NCBI GenBank assembly: GCA_027016965.1
Contig: JALURI010000162.1
Coordinates: 1 to 9,667 of the forward strand
DNA from: Geoglobus sp.
Lineage (GTDB): Archaea > Halobacteriota > Archaeoglobi > Archaeoglobales > Archaeoglobaceae
Direction: 5' to 3'
Length of the DNA: 9,667 nucleotides
The stretch's first letter is position 1; each line of letters begins with the position of its first letter. The translations under genes were made by a program, and so were the position numbers. The notes below the pieces were generated by a model. It had not been told where the DNA came from and made no database searches. It worked only from the letters and a program-made list of their open reading frames with translations. Shown piece by piece: positions 1-5,609 of this stretch.

Positions 1-137
1 TCTGCCACCCCTTCATTGATTCTGAGCATTTTCATTGCAATTATCTTGAGACCTTTTTTCTCAATTCTCGATACAACCTCTCCAATGAACCCCCTCTGAA
101 CACCATCTGGCTTTACCATAACAAAGGTTCTCTCCAT
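1..137 (-). CDS. ndk: Nucleoside diphosphate kinase, N-terminal part (runs off left edge)
   Basis: The enzyme transfers the gamma phosphate of ATP to NDPs through a phosphohistidine and so balances the NTP and dNTP pools. Only the first 45 residues are in the window. They start [16 protein letters not shown], which is the family's first beta strand with the conserved Lys (K9) of the VKPDG motif, followed by the [20 protein letters not shown] helix and strand. The active-site histidine lies outside. The ATG at 137-135 comes one base after the rpl24e stop (TGATATG), and a GGAGGA Shine-Dalgarno lies at 144-149. It is the fourth gene of the rpl7ae-rps28e-rpl24e-ndk cluster, a common archaeal arrangement. 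The call is secure although partial. Confidence 0.95.
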   Translation of the reverse strand, partial: MERTFVMVKPDGVQRGFIGEVVSRIEKKGLKIIAMKMLRINEGVA

Positions 138-138
138 A

Positions 139-327
139 TCACTTCCTCCCTGCATAGTATTTTGTCCATTTGAGCTTTCTGGGATTTCTTTTCAGCACAA
201 CCATGTTTTTCTCACACTTCCTTGAGCAGAAATGAAGAATTTTGCCATCCTTCCTGACATAGATTTTTCCTGTACCTGGCTCTATTTCTTCACCGCAGAA
301 TGAGCACGTCTTTTTTTCAAGTACCAT
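139..327 (-). CDS. rpl24e: Large ribosomal subunit protein eL24 (L24e)
   Basis: This is a 62-residue zinc-ribbon protein of the archaeal/eukaryotic 50S/60S subunit. The four metal ligands are visible as C8-x2-C11 (TCSFCG) and C34-x3-C38 (FCSRKC), with the family's hallmark [12 protein letters not shown] between them and the basic tail [15 protein letters not shown] after them. The length is normal for archaea. The ATG at 327 lies 4 nt after the rps28e stop. The stop codon is embedded in the Shine-Dalgarno GAGGTGA, which suggests translational coupling. The fold is the treble clef also used by TRASH metal-sensing domains, one of which occurs near the other end of this window. Confidence 0.97.
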   Translation of the reverse strand: MVLEKKTCSFCGEEIEPGTGKIYVRKDGKILHFCSRKCEKNMVVLKRNPRKLKWTKYYAGRK

Positions 328-331
328 TGTA

Positions 332-547
332 TCACCTCACTGCAAGCTTCTTTGCTTCCCTTGCAGTTTCCTTGATCATCAAAATGTCCCCAACCTTTAC
401 AGGACCAAAAACATTCCTCGTGATTATTCTGCCCTTGTTCTCACCACCAAGCACCCTGACCTTGACCTGAGTTGCTTCACCATGCATTCCTGTTCTTCCG
501 ACAATCTCAACAACCTCAGCTGGTTGAATGTCTTCATCCTCACTCAT
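332..547 (-). CDS. rps28e: Small ribosomal subunit protein eS28 (S28e)
   Basis: This is a 71-residue OB-fold protein of the archaeal/eukaryotic small subunit, located near the mRNA exit region. Recognisable parts are the [20 protein letters not shown] core, the [18 protein letters not shown] segment and the ending [14 protein letters not shown], which matches the family's conserved acidic-basic C-terminus. The acidic N-terminus ([12 protein letters not shown]) is usual in archaea. The start at 547 has a GAGGTGA Shine-Dalgarno 7 nt upstream. It lies 19 nt downstream of rpl7ae and 4 nt upstream of rpl24e, in one transcript. Confidence 0.97.
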   Translation of the reverse strand: MSEDEDIQPAEVVEIVGRTGMHGEATQVKVRVLGGENKGRIITRNVFGPVKVGDILMIKETAREAKKLAVR

Positions 548-566
548 AAAAATTCACCTCAAAAAA

Positions 567-929
567 TTATTTTTTCAGACCATTTACTTTGGAGACAACA
601 GTTTCAAGCTCCTTCTTTGCCTCTCCTTCGCTCAGAATTGCTGCTGCAGCGCATGACACGTGAATTCCAACCGATTTGCCCAGGTCATCCTTGTTTTTGA
701 CATACACGTAGGGTATGTTCTTCTCCTCACACAGCAGTGGAAGATGTGCAACAACCTCAGGGGGATCAACATCCATGGCAATGTACACAAGCTTGGCAAG
801 CCCTCTCTCCACAGATTTTGTTGTCTCATTGGTTCCTTTTTTCACCTTTCCAGTCTCCTTTGCCTTCTGAAGCAATATCAGAGCCTCATTCTGCAAATCC
901 TCAGGAACATCAAACCTGACATATACCAT
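567..929 (-). CDS. rpl7ae: Ribosomal protein L7Ae, kink-turn binding, shared with C/D and H/ACA RNPs and RNase P
   Basis: L7Ae binds kink-turns in 23S rRNA. In archaea it also nucleates C/D and H/ACA guide RNPs and joins RNA-based RNase P. The 120-residue product carries the RNA-binding signature [14 protein letters not shown] (30-43), then [25 protein letters not shown] and the hydrophobic VSCAAAAI loop (91-98) that contacts the kink-turn. I chose the ATG at 929 over an in-frame GTG at 947. The strong GGAGGTGG at 935-942 sits 5 nt before the ATG but inside the longer reading frame, and family members usually begin (M)YVRFDVPE. It is the first gene of the cluster; its partners Nop5 and fibrillarin lie about 5 kb away in the other operon. 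Confidence 0.97.
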   Translation of the reverse strand: MVYVRFDVPEDLQNEALILLQKAKETGKVKKGTNETTKSVERGLAKLVYIAMDVDPPEVVAHLPLLCEEKNIPYVYVKNKDDLGKSVGIHVSCAAAAILSEGEAKKELETVVSKVNGLKK

Positions 930-934
930 TTCAT

Positions 935-942
935 CCACCTCC
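935..942 (-). promoter_or_regulatory. Shine-Dalgarno of rpl7ae
   Basis: GGAGGTGG on the minus strand, with a 5-nt gap to the ATG at 929. It fixes the start, because the alternative GTG at 947 would place this site inside the coding frame. Confidence 0.8.
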
Positions 943-986
943 TTCACTTACGTTCATCATTCATCGGCTCACAGCCTTTACTCGTT

Positions 987-1004
987 AGATTTTAAATCTT
1001 TCCG
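987..1004 (-). promoter_or_regulatory. Likely TATA/BRE promoter of the rpl7ae cluster
   Basis: On the minus strand the sequence reads GGAAAGATTTAAAATCT, with a TATA-like TTTAAAAT preceded by purine-rich bases resembling a BRE. The box centre is about 64 bp upstream of the rpl7ae ATG. Initiation about 25 bp downstream would give a leader of roughly 40 nt, which contains the Shine-Dalgarno. The same bases form a perfect 6-1-6 palindrome (AGATTT-T-AAATCT, 987-999), so a dyad-binding factor is also possible. Assigned by eye only. Confidence 0.45.
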
Positions 1005-1020
1005 CACTTCAATCTGTGGG

Positions 1021-1028
1021 TTTATAAA
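1021..1028 (+). promoter_or_regulatory. Likely TATA box of the cyclo-ligase-like gene
   Basis: TTTATAAA on the plus strand. Initiation about 25 bp downstream (around 1050) fits a start codon at 1084. It does not fit the in-frame TTG at 1033, which would then lie upstream of the transcript. This supports the shorter protein. Confidence 0.5.
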
Positions 1029-1083
1029 GACTTTGGAGAAGTATTCCACTGTTAAAACAGATCACGGAAAAAGGGGAAATGCC

Positions 1084-1842
1084 ATGAAAAAAGATTATGA
1101 AAAAATAAAGAAGGCAAAGGATGTGATCAGAAAAGAGATATGGGATCTTATGGCTGAGAGAAAAATAGCAAGGTTCCCTCTCCCACCACAGGGCAGGATT
1201 CCGAACTTTCATGGATCGGAGAGATGCTCCGCTCATTTTGATAAACTTGAGGAGTGGAAAAATGCAGAAATTGTAAAAATCAACCCGGACAGCCCCCAGA
1301 AAAGTGTAAGGTTAAGGGCACTGAAAGAAGGTAAAAAGCTCATTATGCCAACCCCAAGAATTAAAGAAGGATTTCTCCTCATTGATCCAGAAAACATACC
1401 AGAGTCAGAATTTTTTCAGGCATCGACAATAAAGGGAGCATTCAAATATGGTCTCAGGCTTGACTCTGTCAGGAAGCTTCAAAAACTTGAGAGGATAGAT
1501 TTCATCATTGAGGGGAGTGTTGCAGTCAACACATTTGGTCACAGACTTGGAAAAGGTGAAGGTTATGGAGACATAGAGTTTGGAATTCTCTCAGAACTTG
1601 AGTTGATTGAAAGAAAGATACCTGTTGCAACAACTGTCCATGAAATTCAGATTCTGAGCACCCCCATCCCACAGAGCATTCATGATGTTTCACTGAACTA
1701 TCTGATCACACCAAACCGTGTTGTGAAGATAGAAAAACCACCCAGTAGACCTTCGGGGATAATTGCCGATATGCTGGACCAAAAGAAGGTAGAAGAGATT
1801 CCACTGCTGAAGGAACTTACTGGATATCGATACAATTTCTGA
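1084..1842 (+). CDS. 5-formyltetrahydrofolate cyclo-ligase-like protein (MTHFS superfamily, COG0212 type)
   Basis: Bacterial and eukaryotic MTHFS closes 5-formyl-tetrahydrofolate to 5,10-methenyl-THF using ATP. The archaeal relatives are longer and their substrate is not established. The 252-residue product has the expected N-terminal helix with KIKKAKDVIRKEIWDLM, a middle region with KKLIMPTPRI and the nucleotide/substrate motif GKGEGYGDIEFG (156-167), the counterpart of GKGxGYYD. It continues with ATTVHEIQI and a C-terminal extension (LNYLITPNRVVKI onward). The ATG at 1084 has AGGGG about 7 nt upstream; an in-frame TTG at 1033 is rejected on promoter spacing. The gene stands alone, divergent from rpl7ae. 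If the organism uses tetrahydromethanopterin, as the beta-RFAP synthase suggests, the substrate may be a methanopterin or unrelated compound. Family call fairly sure, function inferred. Confidence 0.8.
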   Translation: MKKDYEKIKKAKDVIRKEIWDLMAERKIARFPLPPQGRIPNFHGSERCSAHFDKLEEWKNAEIVKINPDSPQKSVRLRALKEGKKLIMPTPRIKEGFLLIDPENIPESEFFQASTIKGAFKYGLRLDSVRKLQKLERIDFIIEGSVAVNTFGHRLGKGEGYGDIEFGILSELELIERKIPVATTVHEIQILSTPIPQSIHDVSLNYLITPNRVVKIEKPPSRPSGIIADMLDQKKVEEIPLLKELTGYRYNF

Positions 1843-1847
1843 TGATC

Positions 1848-2052
1848 CATGTTTATTAAAAACAGCAAAGCGAGAGAGATTTTCAGTTCTTCTAAGTCTT
1901 TTCCCTCCAAGTGGAGTTTGATGGTCTCTTTGAGATTTTATACAACTTCGTCCATTGTTTTCCCCTGTGTTAAAATAGAGAGATCAACGCAACTCTGCAA
2001 TGTAGTTATTTTCCACCTCCATAACTTTGAACTGGATTGTTTTCTTTTTTAT
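1848..2052 (-). pseudogene. Decayed HicB/UPF0150-family antitoxin-like gene
   Basis: Read on the minus strand, the segment starts at an ATA codon (2052-2050) and gives KKKTIQFKVMEVENNYIAELR. After a one-base frame change near 1988-1991 it gives CVDLSILTQGKTMDEVV, a TAA stop, then NLKETIKLHLEGKDLEELKIS. Joined, this follows the HicB/UPF0150 plan: a beta-strand start, Y-(V/I)-A-E-L, the TQGKT turn, a long helix ending LHLEG. At least three lesions are visible: no ATG/GTG/TTG after the upstream TAG (2058-2056), the frameshift, and the in-frame TAA. The original C-terminus is unclear because the frame runs on past 1843 into the convergent cyclo-ligase gene. No HicA-like toxin gene is visible beside it. 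HicB proteins neutralise the HicA mRNA nuclease, but solitary UPF0150 proteins are common in archaea. Confidence 0.65.
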
Positions 2053-2075
2053 ACTCTAAGGGTGGATTAACCAAT

Positions 2076-2414
2076 TCAAATACCTTTTGTCGAGTTCAGC
2101 ATCGCTTTGGCAATCTTCAGGATTATATTAGCCTCTATCCATGCTGCTATTACGATCGGAATTATTGATATTCGAGCCAAAGTTAGGCATTCTCTTATAT
2201 CCTCTTTCTTACCTGTTAGATAACAGACGATTTCGCAGGGGATTTCGAAGATGCCATGCAGTAAAACAAGAAGTAGAGATTTTGATATAACAATTCCGAC
2301 GCCTGTAGATTACATCGCAAACTCTGAAGTCCCGAAGATGAGCGTTATCCAGTTACAGCAGAATCCTGATGTGATGGATGCTGTAATGCATTCTTCAATC
2401 CCGATAAATTCGGT
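2076..2414 (-). pseudogene. Decayed SpoIIM-like (DUF95) membrane protein gene
   Basis: One minus-strand frame ending in TGA at 2078-2076 reads VGIVISKSLLLVLLHGIFEI, then PCEIVCYLTGKKEDIRECLT, then LARISIIPIVIAAWIEANII and LKIAKAMLNSTKGI. The HGIFEIP motif followed by a helix and an IAAWIE segment is the signature order of the SpoIIM/DUF95 membrane family, whose archaeal role is unknown. Upstream in the same frame, FCCNWITLIFGTSEFAM and TEFIGIEECITAS continue as a hydrophobic protein. They are interrupted by TAA at 2312-2310 and another TAA at 2417-2415. No initiation codon with a Shine-Dalgarno precedes the conserved part, and the usual N-terminal transmembrane segment is not seen. It ends 24 bp before the HicB-like relic, on the same strand. 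Identification rests on motif recall, so confidence is moderate. Confidence 0.55.
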
Positions 2415-2637
2415 TTACTCTAATTTGATAATCAATCTGGCTGTCACCTTATGGTCCTCAACAATCTGGATTTTTGCAGTGAGGCATGTGGGGAAATTCA
2501 ATTCAGAGAGGTTTTCATATGTGCCTTGATTCTGACTGTGCTGTTTGGTGTTTATCAGATTTGATCCATTATCAGACTTCCATAACTCTCTCAACAACAT
2601 TTATCAAAGACTTTTTAACTCCTTCAGCTTGGATTCT
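2415..2637. other. Non-coding or unassigned stretch upstream of the DUF457-like gene
   Basis: No intact gene is convincing here. On the minus strand, in the same frame as the SpoIIM-like relic, 2600-2415 can be read as 61 codons ending VEDHKVTARLIIKLE; it has no Shine-Dalgarno and no recognised family. On the plus strand 2451-2555 can be read as MVLNNLDFCSEACGEIQF followed by a hydrophobic run ALILTVLFGVYQI and TGA. The two readings are antisense to each other, so at most one is meaningful. Further decayed coding DNA is likely. An AT-rich segment (2598-2619) may carry the promoter of the next gene. Confidence 0.35.
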
Positions 2638-2643
2638 GGTGAT
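2638..2643 (+). promoter_or_regulatory. Shine-Dalgarno choosing the start at 2651
   Basis: GGTGAT lies 7 nt before the ATG at 2651, which begins MKVTHG. The frame is open back to 2486, but that extension (many Cys/Trp/Ser, no family match) has no ribosome site. Confidence 0.6.
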
Positions 2644-2650
2644 CCCAATG

Positions 2651-3058
2651 ATGAAGGTAACCCACGGAATTGCTGCATTTACGGTAGGATATCTCATCAC
2701 ATCAGACATTCAGTTCTCCCTCTATGCTGTTCTTTTTGGATTGATAAGTGACCTTGATCTGATTGTGGGAATAAAACACAGAACTCTGACACATTCCATT
2801 GTCTTTCTCCTTTCAGTTTCAGTTCTGACTGGAATGATAAACAGCCTGATTGGTGTTGCAGCTTTTCTTGGAATTGGAAGCCACATACTGCTTGACATGC
2901 TGACAAGATCTGGAGTCCAGCTTTACTGGCCCATGAAAAGGAGAGTGAGAATTGCAAGATTCAGTTATGATGGAATTCTGGTAAATTATGCTATTATTTT
3001 AACATGCTGGGTACTGATTATATACTTCAAGGGACTGACAGCTTTTTTCAGAGATTGA
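2651..3058 (+). CDS. Membrane-bound metal-dependent hydrolase-like protein (YdjM/DUF457 family)
   Basis: The 135-residue product opens with MKVTHGIAAF, in which H5 is typical of the family. It then has GLISDLDLIVGIKHRTLTHS (30-49), where D34/D36, H43 and H48 are candidate metal ligands, and GIGSHILLDMLTRSGVQLYW (74-93) with H78 and D82. It ends with a hydrophobic segment (110-127). About three or four membrane helices are expected. Family members are annotated as inner-membrane metal-dependent hydrolases, but the substrate is not known in archaea. The start is set by GGTGAT at 2638-2643. The gene is monocistronic and converges on hisS with 24 bp between stop codons. The decayed region lies just upstream, so its original partners may have been lost. 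Confidence 0.8.
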   Translation: MKVTHGIAAFTVGYLITSDIQFSLYAVLFGLISDLDLIVGIKHRTLTHSIVFLLSVSVLTGMINSLIGVAAFLGIGSHILLDMLTRSGVQLYWPMKRRVRIARFSYDGILVNYAIILTCWVLIIYFKGLTAFFRD

Positions 3059-3082
3059 GAGAGTTCTGAGACCTCATGAACT

Positions 3083-4300
3083 TCATACGCCATACTTCAA
3101 AAAGTAACTCCCTACGTCCTCCAGATCGATGTCCTCCTGCCTTTGTGTTTTCAGATTTTTAATCCTGATCTTTCCTCTATCGAGCTCTTCCCCTGCAAAA
3201 ACTGCAAAGTCAGCTTTTATTGAGTCTGCATAGCTCAGCTGCTTTTTAACATTTCTTCCCATAACATCAACAATGGCAGTGACTCCAGCACTTCTAAGCA
3301 TTTCAGCAACCCTGAAGGCTTTGGTGCTGTCTCTGAAGCCAACAACAATTACAGTAGGCTTTCTTTCAACATCAACATCGCACACCTCAACAACCCTGTC
3401 AAATCCAATTGCAAAGCCCGTTGATGGCACATCTTCCCCTCCAAAAAGCCTTGAAAGCCTGTAAGAACCTCCACCACACACCTGCTTCTGGGCTCCGAGA
3501 CCTTCTGCATACATCTCAAACACAGCACCTGTGTAGTAATCAAGCCCTCTGGCAATTCCAAAATCAGGAACAAAGCTGACATCCAGAGATTCAAGTATTC
3601 CAAAAACGGACTCAAGGTGAGAGTAATCAAAATTCGGATATATGCTTCTTGCTTCTTCCAGGCTTTGAGCCTCCGATATTTCCTTAACAGCGTCAAAAAT
3701 TTCAGGAACGCCTTCTTTTTTCAGCATGACCTCCAGCTCATCCCATTCCTTCTTGTCAATCAGCCTCATTGCCCTGTCCTTATCTTTTACATCTGAAAGA
3801 ATCTCTCTCAGAAGTCCCACATGTCCGATGTGAAGTGAGATTCTGACATTCAACGATCTCAGTATCCGGTATGCGAGAAAAATGATCTCAGCATCACTCT
3901 CTGGTTTACCACTCCCAATCAGCTCAACACCAAATTGCCAGAATTCCCTGTATCTGCCCTTCTGAGGTCTCTCATATCTGAAGCAGTTGGAAAGATAATA
4001 GAACCTGAGAGGTCTTGGCATAACAGAGCATTCATTAACAAACAACCTCATTACAGGTGCTGTAAGCTCAGGTCTCAAGGCTAAATTCCTGCCTGATTTA
4101 TCCCTGAATGCATATATTTCCTCAACAATATCCTGCCCTGATTTTACTGTAAAAAGCTCAAGATGTTCAAATGTTGGAGTTGAAACTTCTCTGTACCCGA
4201 AACTTTCTGCAATCGCCCTCATAACATTCTCGACAGCCCTCCTCTTCTCCATCTCTTCCGGTAAAAAATCTCTCGTTCCTCTTGGCCTCTCAATCCTCAT
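3083..4300 (-). CDS. hisS: Histidyl-tRNA synthetase
   Basis: A class II aminoacyl-tRNA synthetase that charges tRNA-His in the cytoplasm. The 405 residues show RGTRDFLPEE (8-17), LRPELTAPVMRLFVNE in the motif 1/2 region (75-90), motif 2 with FRYERPQKGRYREFWQFG (107-124), the HisRS signature GLDYYTG (252-258) and motif 3 GFAIGFDR (295-302). An anticodon-binding domain follows (about 315-405, with GRNVKKQLSYADSIKADF). The length is normal and all motifs are intact. The ATG at 4300 overlaps the stop of the upstream HARP gene in ATGA, with GGAGG shortly before it. It is the last gene of the seven-gene operon, so its translation is probably coupled to the RNase P gene. Confidence 0.97.
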   Translation of the reverse strand: MRIERPRGTRDFLPEEMEKRRAVENVMRAIAESFGYREVSTPTFEHLELFTVKSGQDIVEEIYAFRDKSGRNLALRPELTAPVMRLFVNECSVMPRPLRFYYLSNCFRYERPQKGRYREFWQFGVELIGSGKPESDAEIIFLAYRILRSLNVRISLHIGHVGLLREILSDVKDKDRAMRLIDKKEWDELEVMLKKEGVPEIFDAVKEISEAQSLEEARSIYPNFDYSHLESVFGILESLDVSFVPDFGIARGLDYYTGAVFEMYAEGLGAQKQVCGGGSYRLSRLFGGEDVPSTGFAIGFDRVVEVCDVDVERKPTVIVVGFRDSTKAFRVAEMLRSAGVTAIVDVMGRNVKKQLSYADSIKADFAVFAGEELDRGKIRIKNLKTQRQEDIDLEDVGSYFLKYGV

Positions 4301-4950
4301 TTCTCCCCCTCCACAAGTCTCAGATATTCCCTGAGCATTCTCGGAAACTTGCTTGCCTCCACAAATCTGAGTCCCATCTGTTCACTCCACCTTCTTATGC
4401 CTTCATCGCTTGAAACAACAGCAGCCTCAAGCTCCTTTGCAAGCAAAAGAACATCCAGATCTGGAGAGGAATCAAGGACACCATGTCTCATAATCTCTCT
4501 GTATTTATCTCTAAATCTTGAAATCAAAATTCCAACATCATCCCTGACTTCATCCTTTCTTTCTGATTTCAGTCCTATTGCAGAACTTTCCCACATGAAT
4601 TCCTCGGCAGCCTTCCTTGCCTTGCTTATCTTCTGTCTCATGGTATTGATGTACTCATGGAATATCTCTGCCGGAATCTTTACCTCATACCTGTTGGGTG
4701 TTTTTTTAACAAGCCATGTATCGAGCTTTACAAACACATCCCTCTCGCAACCGTATCTTTTAAAAAAACTGACAAGTTCAGTATAAACTGAAGGATAGGG
4801 TACATAACAGCTTATTTCAAGCTTCAACCTTGCCTGTGCGATGAGGTCAAGTATGTGGGATGCAGACTCGCAGACAGTGTCATATCCCTCAGCAACCCTC
4901 ATGCCCGTGTCTGTGATTGCAGTTGTATCAAGCACAAACCTCTGCCTCAT
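4297..4950 (-). CDS. HARP-type protein-only RNase P (PIN domain; UPF0278, formerly 'RNA ligase partner')
   Basis: Homologs of Aquifex RNase P are small PIN-domain nucleases that cut the 5' leader from pre-tRNA without RNA. Archaea that have one usually also have RNA-based RNase P, and deletion in some species is tolerated. The 217 residues begin MRQRFVLDTTAITDTG with the first PIN aspartate (D8). Next come CYVPYPSVYTELVSFF, a helical insert (about 95-155) as in the family, SPDLDVLLLAKEL (D164, D166) and VVSSDEGIRRW (D182), the later acidic cluster. I prefer the ATG at 4950, which overlaps the fibrillarin stop as ATGA and has GGTG about 6 nt upstream, over an in-frame GTG at 4959. Its stop overlaps the hisS ATG. 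Confidence 0.88.
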   Translation of the reverse strand: MRQRFVLDTTAITDTGMRVAEGYDTVCESASHILDLIAQARLKLEISCYVPYPSVYTELVSFFKRYGCERDVFVKLDTWLVKKTPNRYEVKIPAEIFHEYINTMRQKISKARKAAEEFMWESSAIGLKSERKDEVRDDVGILISRFRDKYREIMRHGVLDSSPDLDVLLLAKELEAAVVSSDEGIRRWSEQMGLRFVEASKFPRMLREYLRLVEGEK

Positions 4951-5609
4951 CCTCTCCACCTTACAGAAATGAATGTGTGGTCTCTGTGGTATGGTTCAAG
5001 ATCGCCCCGCCCCATAATCTCAAATTTACTCTCAAGTGATTCAATAACCTTTCTGTAAAGTTCATCCGGCTCTGCTGTAGAGTCGATGCTCTTTGCCTTG
5101 ATGCATACAATCCCCTCTGAACCACTTTTTCCAAAGAACTCAAAATTTCTGATAAAGATTTCCACCTGATTCCTCTGGGCTATGTCCTGATAGATGAAAT
5201 CCACCTTTTCAACTATTCCGCTATAACTTTCAGGATTTCCGGCATCTGCAAGAATGGGAATGATGTTTTTTCTTTCCATTGCAAGCCTCAAAAACTTCTG
5301 AAATGGCTTTGGAGAGTATTCGACAGCATAGAGCACTCCCCTATCAAGAATATCTGAAACATGACTTGCTGTTGTTCCGGTAGCTGCTCCCAAGTAGAGA
5401 AGCCTGGTATCCCTTTTTATGTTCGGAATGAATCCACTGAGAATTATAGAGGCAAGCTTGCTTCTGTAAGGTAGCCATTCTCTGTATTCTCCAATCTTTT
5501 TCTCTCCATAATGCGGAGGGTAGGCTGATCTTGTAAAAAGTCTGATTTTTCCATCTATTTCTGTCTTAATTACATTGTGAATTACCTCAACCCCTTGAAA
5601 GCTGTTCAT
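4947..5609 (-). CDS. flpA: Fibrillarin-like rRNA/tRNA 2'-O-methyltransferase
   Basis: This is the catalytic subunit of the C/D RNP; it uses S-adenosylmethionine to methylate ribose 2'-OH groups at guide-selected sites. The 220 residues show TRSAYPPHYGEKKIGEYREW (26-45), motif I LLYLGAATGTTASHVSDI (70-87), YAVEYSP (94-100), ILADAG (119-124), DFIYQDIAQRNQ (137-148) and a catalytic-type lysine in IKAKSID (170-176). The aspartate in VDFIYQD fits the family's catalytic set. The start is uncertain. The ATG at 5609 is preferred: a GTG at 5630 would put the GGAGG inside the frame and lengthen the overlap with nop5 from 23 to 44 nt. The gene sits directly after its structural partner Nop5. Confidence 0.95.
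   Translation of the reverse strand: MNSFQGVEVIHNVIKTEIDGKIRLFTRSAYPPHYGEKKIGEYREWLPYRSKLASIILSGFIPNIKRDTRLLYLGAATGTTASHVSDILDRGVLYAVEYSPKPFQKFLRLAMERKNIIPILADAGNPESYSGIVEKVDFIYQDIAQRNQVEIFIRNFEFFGKSGSEGIVCIKAKSIDSTAEPDELYRKVIESLESKFEIMGRGDLEPYHRDHTFISVRWRG

Noticed and set aside
1033..1083. TTG start for the cyclo-ligase-like protein (17 extra residues)
   Set aside because: It begins only 5 bp after the TATA-like TTTATAAA, so it would not be on the transcript; the ATG at 1084 fits.
1839..1848. CTGATGATCC resembling a C box at the end of the cyclo-ligase-like gene
   Set aside because: The position before TGATGA is C instead of a purine, no paired D box is evident, and it is the stop-codon context.
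2037..2051. T-rich tract (plus strand) as terminator of the cyclo-ligase-like gene
   Set aside because: It is almost 200 bp downstream of the stop and coincides with the lysine-codon run of the HicB-like relic on the other strand; not convincing.
1849..2070. Plus-strand 73-codon frame after the cyclo-ligase-like gene
   Set aside because: Cysteine- and phenylalanine-rich with no start signal, antisense to the HicB-like relic.
2251..2529. Plus-strand open frame of 92 codons in the intergenic region
   Set aside because: No Shine-Dalgarno and no family resemblance. It runs antisense to the SpoIIM-like minus-strand frame, which carries recognisable motifs, so it is best seen as a shadow.
2486..2650. 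Upstream extension of the DUF457-like gene (55 extra residues)
   Set aside because: The extension is not family-like and lacks a ribosome site, whereas MKVTHG at 2651 has GGTGAT at good spacing and matches the family start.
2648..2654. ATGATGA, a C-box-like motif of a C/D guide RNA
   Set aside because: It is the tandem start codon of the DUF457-like gene and no CTGA D-box follows within guide-RNA distance.
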